From Sclerurus mexicanus (taxonomy: Eukaryota > Chordata > Aves > Passeriformes > Furnariidae): a stretch of 64,000 nucleotides of DNA. The translations under genes and the position numbers were made by a program. The notes under the pieces were generated by a model that saw nothing but the letters and a program-made list of their open reading frames with translations, was not told the DNA's origin and did no database searches. This document shows positions 13,401 to 25,400 of the stretch, piece after piece; positions within the stretch are counted from its first letter, which is position 1, and the number at the start of each line of letters is the position of its first letter. The stretch spans positions 1,008,784-1,072,783 of the forward strand of contig VWZF01007018.1 in NCBI GenBank assembly GCA_013396755.1, written 5' to 3'.

Positions 13401-16400
13401 AATAATATTACTTTTACTCTATATTAAAGAGATGTATAAAATCCCCTTTACTGTGCTACCTTAAAATGCTTTTCGTGGCTTATACTGGCCCATTAAATTT
13501 CCATGAGTCATTTTCCATGACTTTCTATTGCAAATGCAATGTAAAGGTAGAGCTTTATTGCTCACAATACAAAAGAGAAAAATGATGTCATCTTTCTGTC
13601 TCTGGTATTTCCATCTTTGGTATTTGGTATTTTGCTTGGCATGTCTGAACTGATATAACTAATTCATGCACTTGCTTTGAAAAAAAACTTTTACTTTCAT
13701 GTTGAAAGCCATTTGCCACTAATTTAAGTATATCCTTGCACGTGTACTGATACCATCCTTATGTCAAACTGTTTAAAAGACAGGATCCTAATTTACTGAA
13801 CCGCTGTAAAGCACTTTCATAACAATTCCCAAGTGCCAGTACTTACATCATTTATATTTCAATTTCAATAGCCCAGAAAGATCATCGGCCTTCTGTAAGG
13901 ATTCTGTAAGATCACTAGTGGCTTTCTACAACAATGGGGCCCTGCCATGTAATTGCCATAGAGCAGGTGCCATGAGCCCCACGTGCAGCCCCCTGGGAGG
14001 ACAGTGTATTTGCAGACCCAATGTCATCGGTCGTCGGTGCAGCCGATGCCAAACCGGCTACTATGGATTCCCATTTTGCAAATGTAAGTACATGCTCAGG
14101 CGTGTTCAGCACCTGACACGACCTTTTATTTAATCCTCTGAATTTACTGCAGATGTGCCACAGCCTCGATTTTCTTTGTAGGGCTTGATCCTGTGAGAGG
14201 CTGGTTGAGCCATCTTAGCTTTACCATAGTGTAGCTTTCAGTTTAAGGCAGAAGTAAGCCCATTCCCTTAAAGCACACCTAGTTCACAGTGCAGTGTGGC
14301 TTTGCATGTGTTGTCTCATCAGGTGTAGTAGGCTGACAGCTAAACTGGTTAAAAATCCATATTGTCACTATTTCAGTGAAATGGATTTTTTTCTGCACTG
14401 CTAAATCATTTCCAAGTTATTGTTGTTTAATTCCATTTTGTACCTTCAAGTTTTTCCATAGATGATCAGAGACACAGCATTGCTAATTCCTCATATTCTC
14501 ATGTTAATAACATCAACAGATTATAGATTACACCAACAGTCCTTGGCTGCCTTCACAGATATTATACTTGATGTTTATAAACAGTGCTTTATAAAAGTGG
14601 TGCCATTAACACCAAAACTACTTGCCTTTTAATCCTTGTAAGTTTTGGCACGTGATTAACAATGCCTGTGGTGAAGTTAAGCAACTGATCTGTGGAAAAG
14701 AGCCAAGCACTAAACCCGCTGTTTAAAACTATTGTTGCAGTCACATAGTTGGTTTCTATGACCCTGAACTTTAAACTCGTGAGAGAGAGAAAAGAGTCAT
14801 GTCCTCTATACATAAAGGTTGTGTGTGTTTGTTTTATATGCAAGTTCAGTAAGAGTTGATCATCGTAAGATGAGATGTGATTGACATGTAGAACATTTTC
14901 TTTGACCTAGTATGCAACTGTGGGCAGCGTCTTTGTGATGACATGACTGGTAAATGCATTTGTCCTCCACGAACCGTGAAACCAAAATGTGAAGTGTGCG
15001 AGAAACACCACTTCAGCTACCACCCCCTTGCTGGCTGCGAGAGCTGCAACTGCTCCCAAAGAGGAGTCATTGATGTGTCAAACCCAGAATGTGAAAAAAG
15101 TAATGGGCAATGCAAGTAAGTTTGGGTTATGTGCATTATAAACAGGGCATGAGTGGTTTTCTTCACTGTTCTTTTCAGGTATTTGGAGGGGGTATGGCAA
15201 ATTCAATGCATTCAGCCTTCACTGGGAGAAAAGTGGATTTTAGCCATTGTGAACAGTTGTAAACTAACCCCACCTTTGTGGAAGGTTGAAGTCTCTGAAA
15301 TCAATCATATGCCCCTAATTCCTTTTGTTAGCAGGTGCATGCCTTGAATAATGCCATAAATCTTCCAGCTCTGCTTGCTTATATTCAGCATCCCTGTTTT
15401 ACACCTTTGTGTACAGGGAGAGAGGTTCTGCAGTGCAAGCACTGCATAGCTGCAGAAGTCTAATTCTCTTGTGAGCGTTTTTATCCTTCAAAATCAAATC
15501 TGTTCATAGTCAGTTCCACGGCTGAACATTTAAAATGTCACACTATTCAAATCTGAGAACAACACTGACCTGTTGTTTTTTCTCTGTGGAAATCATGAAG
15601 TTGTGTCACAGCCATGCAATCACTTCAAAGATCCACCTGCCTGTTTTAATCTTCTGTTCCTTGCTCCACTCCTGCCTCCCCTATTGACTCCCTCCTCTTC
15701 CCTGTGTTTGTTGATAAAGGTGCAAACCAGGCATAAAAGGACGTCAGTGTGATCAGTGTGCTCCTGGAACTTATGGTTTCCCTAACTGTGTGCCATGTAG
15801 CTGTAACAGAGATGGAACAGAACCAGATGTTTGTGATCCCCAGACAGGAATTTGTCTTTGCAAGGTCAGATAAATGAAATTATTTCTGCATTCACAAGCA
15901 TCATTTGCAAAGCAGTAACTATATCATATTTAATGGGCTGAATGGAGTTTATCATTAAGTTTTCAGTATAAATTAAATGCAGCTGTACAAAACTATCACA
16001 CCTTGCATTATGTGTACAGATTATTATTGGTAGTGTTAGATGCCATTTTTTAATGACTTCAGTATCTGTCAGTTGTACAGGTGTCTTAGCTGCAGAGTAG
16101 GTGTCCATTGATTCACTAGAGCAATCTGTACCCTGCACAGATCTTTATCCATCTGCATCTTGACTTTTGGATGTGAACCTGGCTCCCATGCTTTTTTAGC
16201 CATGTTATGGCAGTTGACATTTTACCACATCATTACAGCCAGGAAATCTTCTTTTGTTCTGATCTGCATAATTAAATGTGATAAATGTGAACTTTCACAG
16301 GTGACCTTTTATTTTGTAGGCTTGCAAAAGCCAGCAGGAGGGTTTTGGCAGTGAAGTTACCAGCTGTCTCTGACTAATATTTCTTACTCAGTGGTTCACT

Positions 16401-19400
16401 TTATAACTTCGAAAGACAGCTCGTAAGATAGTCTCCAATACAGTTTTATTTGCATTTGGAATGTGTCCTGTTTAGAAAATCACACAATTTCATTCATATT
16501 TTATTACATTTAAATAAATATCTCACCGAAAGCAAGAGGAAAGCACTGAGATTTGTTTGAATTATGCCTTAACAGGAGAATGTTGAAGGTGCAGCATGTG
16601 ATACTTGCCGACCAGGATCCTTTTATCTGGACCCTTCTAATCTCAGGGGATGTATCTCTTGCTTTTGTTTTGGGGTGACCAGCAACTGTCGCAGCACAAA
16701 TCGTCGTAGAACCAAGGTGTATCCAATAGGTTTATTTATTTTCTATCATGCACCTACCTTTATTCCATGAAGGACATTTCTAAGGCTAAGAAATACTATC
16801 CAAGCAATAGTTCAAATTTAGTGCAGCCTTCTTAAGACTTAGGTGTAGTCTGAAAGTTCCTTTCAGTAGAAATGGCCTTTTTTACCTGTTTGTTTACAAA
16901 TCACTAGTTGGAATGAAGTTGACCTGGCCTTTATCTTGCTTGCTTTGTCTTCAAACTCTAAGTCATCATTAAAGTCAATGATCCCCTTCAAGATGCTTTG
17001 ATAAGCACATATCATTTTACATGTCTATATCAGAGATACATTTTTAAATTTAAAAAATGTGTGACAGATTCTACAGAGATTGTAAAAATTGTCTTACTTT
17101 CCTCTCTATAAAAGACACGTGACATCTGAACACAGATTTTTAGTAGCACAAGTGAATGGTAAGATTGAAAAAACCAACTGCTTGAGACAATGCAAGAGAA
17201 AGAAAAAAGAGTAAAACAGAGCTATAGTAATGGATGAGGAGTTTAGTGAAGGTTTAGGCATAAACTAGATGCAATCCAGATTGTGGTTCTTTACAAGCAA
17301 AGGATAAAAGTCTGGGCTCAGTGAAATCAGTAGCAAACTTCCATTCCAAATTCTGTCTTTCAGGTTAGCGTCCTGGGTTTGATTTTGCAATGGACTTAAA
17401 AAGACACCTCCAAATTATGTCCTTGGGTTTATGTACACAATTCCTAGTCACCTCCAGAGGGGTATGTCTTCATGAGACTGAAGACAGAATTTAGTTTGCA
17501 GATGACAAACCAAATGCCTGCATCCCAAGTAGCTTTGGCACAGCTGTCCCATTATCCTCTTTTGAGGTCCATGCAATATCCACTGCACAGAGACTTTAGG
17601 CTGGCTCTGAAGCAGCTGGATTTCATGGCAGGAGAATTATAGAGGCTAAACATTTTCTTCTCTTGGTGCTGGTTAAGTTTAATAAAGGATGAGACAAGCT
17701 TATTTCCTTTATGTATTTTTCATTAGTTTGTTGACATGAGAAACTGGCACTTGGAGGCAGTGGATGAAAATACTGACATTCCAGTCACTTTCAATCCAGT
17801 CAGTAATAGTGTAGTGGCTGATGTTCAAGAATTGCCTGCTTCTGTGCATAGTTTGTATTGGAAAGCACCACCATCTTACCTGGGAGAGAAGGTAAATACC
17901 ACTTAAATCATCTATTTTAATAACAGGAATGATTTTTTTGCCAGCATTATTGATAAAAACTCTGTTTTTCTTAGATATGCTTCTCTCTCTTCCCTCACAA
18001 GATTGTTATCTCTGTTACCTGTCATACCAGGAATCACAACAACTAATTACACAGAATTAATCATGTTGCTTGGTGTCAGAGAGGTCTTCATGTGAACAGT
18101 ATGGTCAGAAGCTGTGGTTCAGGGAGCTGGTACCCTCAGCTGCTTTTCTGAAACCCAGAACACACAGAGCTTGCCAATGTGCCTACTCTGAAACTCAGAA
18201 CACATAGATCTTGCCAATCTCTTAGATTCTTTAGATTCTGTCCTAGGCAGATTTCCAAAAGAATAAAAGGTGATTATGTGCTCAGTGGCACACAGGAAAC
18301 CCCAACCTTTTGCACTTGATATGTTGCCTGGGGAGAGTTACAACTGGTTTTCTAACCTTTGTGTTCTTTGAATTGTTTGCTGCTCTGTTGGACTCGTCCA
18401 TGGGAGCAGTCTTTTTCTCATGATTAACACCATCAGCATCTAAGCCCAAGGATCACAGTGACAAGGGGCACTTTGCTAATGGTGACTTGCAGGCCTGGAG
18501 CCCCAGGTTCTTCCCATTTGAAACTCTGACAGTGTCAATAGTTATTAGCCAGTTGCAGGACACACAGGCTTTTCAGGTGCAATCCTATTGATATACAGGA
18601 GAACACAAATGGGATAGACACCAGAGCATTAAAGATGGTGCAGTTTTGAAGTTCCTCTTGCTCCTCATTTTAAAAACTAGAGCAGTATTTTTCATCCTGC
18701 TCTCCTATGCTCAGAGGTCCCTATCTCAGCTGAACAGCATGTTTATTAAGGGTGCTTTTTGTTATTGTTAGAGGTTCTTGTTTCAATGCCTACAAATCAT
18801 TTTTGAAAGAAATTTCATGTTAAAGCATACATTATCACCTACAGTGTTGAACCAAAAGGACTTTTGTTGTTCCCATAACAAGATATAAAGCAGGCAATAA
18901 CCCTTTGTAAACACAGCTATTAAGAACAGTGCTATGAGTTTTATGTCACATTTCACAGTATCTTTCTAGACCTGCCATGACTCTCTTCCATTTGCAATGA
19001 CAACACTGTAAATAAAATAGTTCTAATTTGGGTCCTGCTTTTGCAATACACAGTGTGTTAGCGTATATTTTAGCACAAGCAATGAAAGTACCCCCAAGAT
19101 GCTATCTACCTGTTAGTTCATAAGCTCATAAATTTACCAGTTATTCAAGTTATTGTAGTTTGAAAATGTCAGGCTTTGGACTGCTTCCAGTGATAGCATC
19201 TCTTTCAGAAAATGTGAACAAGAGCATGTCAGAGATTTTTCAGTATGATGAGGGTTTAAATACTGTTTTCCATTATCTTAAACCTTTTAACTAGTTCCAC
19301 TGGAACATTTATATTTAGCAGAGTACATTTTCTATCCTATCTCTGTCTTTTGTTTACAAAGTTAAAAGGGAATCACATGTAAAGTCTATAGCAGTGCAGA

Positions 19401-22400
19401 AACTAACAGTCATTGAGAAATTCGGATCACATTGTCCCCATTTTCTGCTCTCTTGTATTTTAACATTCTATTTAATAGACAACTCTTAATGTTAGAAAAT
19501 AAATACTATACATCTGGAATGCAGAGAGTGGTTTATAAGACCAGTATTTTCCCATTAAAAAAAATTGAGAAAAAATTTTGTATATTTTTAATTTGTTTTT
19601 CCTAAAGAAAACATTTACACAGGGTGCTTTGATTGTGTTGGCAAAATATAGCCAATGTTCCAAGTGATGCTTTTGAAAATGCAGTTGACATTAATTAGAT
19701 CCCTGTGATCCAAGGAACAAATTTAGTATTGAGATGTCAGTATTTTGTTTGTAATTCGTCAAAGGGGTAAATTGAAAGCTGTTGCTCACCTGTAGAACAG
19801 TAAAACCTGACAAAGCAGTTCTTCCCCCCATGTCAAAACCAAACATAAGATATAAGGGCAAATGACAAGAGGTGCAAAACAAAGTACTATATCCATGCCA
19901 AAACATCTGATTTCCCGTAGTTACTGACAAACCTTCTTTCTAGGCTCTCTTGGAACAAAAACTAGGCTGTGCCTGGAGCTTCCTTTCCTTTCAGTATGTT
20001 CTGTACTGAGTCACTCATACACCACCCAGGGAAGCTGTTTGTCAGATGATTCAAACATACTTGCCTGTGTCTGCTCTGGGCAGCAGTGCGTGGATTTGGT
20101 TGGGTTTGAGGCCATCTCTGGTCACCGGTAGTTGAGCCAAAAGAAGTGTGATTTCATCTCAGCCTACAGCACTGGCCTGCTTACAACAGAGCTGGTATCA
20201 GTAGAAGTCCTGTCTTCCAGAAGGTGGAGCAAAGATGTCCTGACTGTCCACCTTTAAACGTGATTAGTCTGACTTCTTTTTATCCATGGCTGTTCATGGG
20301 GTTCATTATGACTTTCATTTTCAATCTTGATGCACCAAGTCTGTTTTGTGCAGTCAGGGGAAGAACAACGTTCGTGTGAATATGTGATTTCTCCATGACA
20401 CACGTGGTGTGAACCCAGGTATGAAAAAGAACCTCACGATGCAGGTAGTCTTTCAGAGAATAGTGTCTGCTCAAGAAGTTACATCAGATACACACGGTAA
20501 CAAAACAGAAAGTAATTTCTTCCTAACAACGCTGTTTTCCTATTTTTTCTAAAGCATAAAGAGTAAATATTTTATTTACAGTGCTGGTAAACTGAACCAC
20601 AAAGTTACATTAATATCAAGCAACAGTGCAGTAAAGTGTCTCTGTTCTCGTGCCTTTTGCTGCAGCTTTCTTCATATGGTGGCTTCCTAAGCTACCAGGT
20701 GAAATCTTTTGGCTTACCTAGTGAGGGCATGGTTCTTCTGGATAAGAGGCCTGATATACGACTAACAGTAAGTTTTGAAATACCATTTTTTCTTTGAAGT
20801 AACACCAATACCCTGATTTTTATGTTACCCGACAACTATGGCAAATTTTGCTTGTGCTTAACTTTAATAGCAACTTGCTATTTTTCTATAAAAGTGCTTT
20901 TACTGCATTTTGCTCAAAGCCATCAACACATCTGCCTCTGTTGCCAAAGTAACATGTTATTAAGCATAATTGATTTGAGAGCAAATAAAAAGATAAAATA
21001 GGATTTTCTCTGTCAAATGCACCTATGGGAAAAAAAATTAATTAGTGCCTTGCATACTTGTCAACAAGTATGGCCTCGTCTCTGCAAAAGATGCCCTGAA
21101 TTCCATATGTAATTAATCTCATTTTCTGTGAGAATTTTCTTCAGCATAAAATTGTGCATAATTATAAGGCTTCAAGGGACTGAAATAAAAATGCATTTTA
21201 GGTTAACAGTTTTTTTAATTTAACCACTTTTTGCCCAAAATTGAAATCTTTGCCTATTTGTTCAAATTCTCAAGGAGGATGTGTTTGTTTCCTCAGACCA
21301 TCAGAAATAGTAATTTAGGATTTCAGGATTCTTATTGGGCAACATGCCTCGTAAAGTACTACAGTCATATCCATAGCTGCTGATGCACGAGGATGCAAAG
21401 GAGAGTGTTTGAAAATGCAAAAACATTTTACTGAAAAGCACTAACTTGTTCCTGTGAAAATTGATCAGCGTTAGTTTGAGTCTCTCTGTGTTTTACTTGA
21501 AAGCAACAATAGACAAAAGCAGTGAAAACCTTGCTGACACTAGAACACGGTGCTCACTATACCACTTTGCTGACAACATGACCTACAGTTTTCCTAGTAT
21601 CACTTAGTTTTTATCCCCCCGAGAACAGGGTTAATGTGCTTCACCAAATTTTATTGCATCTGAACACTTCACCGTAACAAGTAGTGAAACAGCAATGTTA
21701 TATCCTCATTCTCACATAGGGCCATCAAATGGAAGTTGTTTATATGGATCCCAACAACCCACTGCCCGATCGTCAATATTATGGCCGTGTGCAGCTGGTT
21801 GAGGTAAGAATTGAAAAGGGAATGGCCTTCTCTTTTCTTCCCAGTGACACGTAAAAAAATACATGCTGAAGTGCCAAATACTTGATAATGGCAATGAATA
21901 TAAACTTAAATACTGTAGACAAACATAAACATTTTTTCTCTCTCTTTACTGCCACATTGAACCTGGGTTTCATGCCACCTAAATGTAGCACCTCTGAGCT
22001 AGGCAGCTTGTTCAGTTTAGCCCTTAGCAATCCCTTCAGGGCCAGTGGAGTAATACTGAATCAGTCATCAATGGAAGATGATTCACTGCAGCCCCAGACT
22101 GTACTTAATGGGGATGGAACAAACTGTTGTCTGTTTTCCTCGGTGTCTAGGGACCTAGTTTAGAGTGGGTGTGCAGCATTCAGGTAGGTGAATTTAGCAG
22201 GGATTATTCCTACCTTAATTCTGTGCTGAGAAGGTTAAACTGGGTTATTTATTTTTGTCTCATGCAGGCAAAAAAGATGTTTCTTCAAGCCAGATTCCAT
22301 TTCAGTAATGCTGTGTCTATTAACAGCAAGAAAGCATGTGAAGACATCCTGAAAGATTTCATTTCTAGGACTCTTAGAAATAAAAACATTTTCCTCAACC

Positions 22401-25400
22401 CCTTTATGGTTCAATGGGTGATATCTCAAAGAAATTTGAATGACTGAAAAAGAACCTACAGGCTTCCTCACTTCTCAATACCTCAAAGCCATACATATTT
22501 TGCAAAGTACAGGCTACATCCCTTTTTATGCTTATTGTTCTTTTTTCCACCCATCCTATGTTTGGTTTCCTGGCCTCTATTTCACTCCACACCAATTGGC
22601 ACTATCCAGGTCTGTTCTATGGGTTTTTTTCTCCCTTTTCCTGTCCTCCAGTCTTCCTTTCAGACACTCCTTTTAAGAAGCTGCAGAGCTGTGCTCATTT
22701 TGTACCCTTAATGCACAGGGAAACTTCAGGCATGCCAGCAGCAATAACCCTGTATCCAGAGAAGAACTGATGATGATCTTGTCCAGACTGGATGGCTTAC
22801 ACATCAGAGGCCTTTACTTCACAGAGACTCAGCGATTAACGCTTGGTGAGGTTGGGCTGGAGGAAGCCACCAGCACAGGAAGCGGCAGCGTTGCGTACAG
22901 TGTAGAGACATGCTCCTGCCCTCCAGAGTACGCTGGTGACTCATGTCAGGTAGGAAACGTTTGCCTCAGTGCTGTACCATTATCTTCTGTCTTGCCTACA
23001 GCTATACATACTGGGTTAGTTAGAGGAACAGGCTAGTTATTGAAGTAATTAAACGTGCTTCTTGTAAGCCTGTGCACTTTCAATGGCTCGAGTGCTTTCA
23101 CTGTCTAAGAAGCATTGTAGGGTTAGTCAACTTGTGATTGCTTTTGTGGAGCTGTGAATGTTGTTTTACATGTGTAAGGCACTATAATGAGGGGTTCTTC
23201 TTCCATGCCCTCTGAGAGGCTGAATAATCTCAGTCAACACTTACCTTAATGGAGTGAAGGTCAGAATGGATTTGATCAAAGTCTCTGAGACCATATATAG
23301 TGGAGAAGATTCCTGATGTTCCTTATTTGTACAGTGTCCAAGAGAAGTATCCTGGATCTAGATAATTTTACTATATATATAGGAAAATGTTTGAAATCTG
23401 AAGTTAACATATTTGCAAAAAAATATTTGGAAATATTTTAATGAAGGATAATGAAACATTGGAAAATAATAACTAATAACCATAGTTGTATATCCTATCC
23501 CTGATGCTCTAAGTCTTTTGGATGTCACTTTGCTTAGTTTAGAGCTTGACTGTTGCTGTGTGTAAGTACCCAGCGCAGCAGAATAAAGCACTGGAGAGAT
23601 AAGCAGTGTACAAAGTGCACAAAATACGAGGAATTACTCTCAGAAAATGGTTGAGGGTTACTATAAAGCAGCAATTGCTGTACTAACCTTGCAAAAGTGT
23701 TTTGAAATGAGAATGATTGAATGAATGAATAATATCTAGACTGGAGCAGCTGCAGAGAGACTGAACAAAAATATATGGGGCTGGCTTGCATTGCATGTGC
23801 ATATCCACTGCTCAGGGCAGCTATTCATCATCTGTTGAACACAATTTTGGAAGTTGTTTTTTTTTCCCCACACATTTGATGTTCTGTGCCACACACAAAT
23901 CGATGAGCATTGACTGAAATTCCTAGTGCCATGGCACTGCTTTCGATGTTCTGCCTTGATAAACCAAGCTTTTGGAGGGGTTTCAATGTAACCTGGTTGA
24001 AATACAAGGCAAAGGAAGTGATCAAGACACTCACCTGGGTAGTTGGTAAGCCCCGTATATTTATACAGCATTACTCAGTCTGTGATTTACTGCTCTAATC
24101 ACCCAGCTCTGTCTGGCTGCCTTAGGTGGGGAGGAGGTGATGCCTGCCACACCCCGACTTAGGTATATATTGAGCTACAGGAACTCCGAGGTTACTTGTT
24201 AACCTCAGGAACAGTAATGTGTGCTGTACGACTTGACTCACGTATAAAGTTTAAAGGTGGGGCCCATCACAGCACAGAGCCTCATTAATCTGAGTCAGAA
24301 GCTGGAGAAGAAGGGGGCGTATAAGAGAAGAAACGGGTGAGCACCGAAAGGACAGCAGCACATGTTCGCAGTGGAGCCAAAGTAAAATCATGGCCCAAGT
24401 ACAGAGGCCAAGAAATGTAGGATGGCTGGTTGTCACATTAGTGTCCCTGGGGCGTTGTTTAGCACAAGATATGCAACAGAGGCTCTCCTATCCCCACCTT
24501 CAGGAGAGCAGTCAGCAGCAACAAGTTCAAACGGATTTTTACCCGAGACAGGTAATTTGCTCGTTTTCTCTTCTTCGCCTGCTTCCTTCTTTCACTTTGT
24601 TTTTAAATGAACTCATTTGGTAATAACTTATGCGTTACTTAATATAAAAGTAATGAGAAGGCTAATCCTGCATCTCAAAGTACTTTGCTAACAAAAATGT
24701 GTGCAAGAGTTTCTTTCAAATTGCTGTTTACTTGAAAACAATGATCTTAAACACGTAAGCACTTGAAACTGCCTAGGGCTTTATCTTCATGTGAAATCAA
24801 TTTATCATTTGTGTGGAAATCACAAATGCTGCTTCAAAAACAAAGTGCCTACATACTCCAAATGTGTCGTTTCAAAGACAGCATAAATAGAAAAACAAAA
24901 GGCTGCACAGATATTTTTCCAAATGCATTTGGATGAGTTTTTAAAAGGTGATTCATTTTGCTCTCCAAAAAAAGACTGTAAGTAAATAAAATTTATATGC
25001 ATTAGAGCCTATATTTTACTTAGTCATGCTGTTTAATGTGTTTCAGACCCTGGTTTCTTCAGAAGCTGTGTATATTGGCTCCCTGTTGTTCAGGGAATAT
25101 ATTCACCCTTTTAAAAATGTATCTGAAAAACTTCAAATGTCTATTCTAAATTTAGTCCTTGCTCACACTGAAGTCGGTCAGTATTTAAAGCTGTTGATGG
25201 TATTAGTATTCTGCATACCTTTTTTTTTTTTCTCATTTATCCTATATGTAGAGAAGGCAGAGGTGCCACTGGCAACTGGTTAAACAGCAGTAACTCAATA
25301 TTTCTTTTTGAGTCTGCTTTGTGAGAGGTGAATGGTTGTTTTCCTCTGGTAGTTCTATCGTTGATAAATTCAGTGTTTAATCCTGCCTCTGCACGAATAC

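Larger units (their letters stand above)
24100..24389 (+). promoter_or_regulatory. LAMA3: Internal promoter and 5' UTR of the alpha-3A transcript (putative)
   Basis: This region directly precedes the alpha-3A start codon. It contains TATA-like boxes at 24164 (TATATAT), 24243 (TATAAAG) and 24320 (TATAAG, next to GGGGGCG at 24314). It also has AP-1 consensus sites at 24234 and 24291, an inverted repeat at 24188-24206 and GC/CACCC-type boxes near 24126-24156. If the 24320 box is used, transcription would begin near 24350 and both AP-1 sites would lie upstream. If the 24243 box is used, the second AP-1 site falls in the 5' UTR. AP-1 control of the mammalian LAMA3A promoter is established knowledge. 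The start site here is inferred. Confidence 0.7.

Noticed and set aside
23711..23730. Short GAAT-type repeat
   Set aside because: Only about four imperfect units, too short to count as a meaningful microsatellite.
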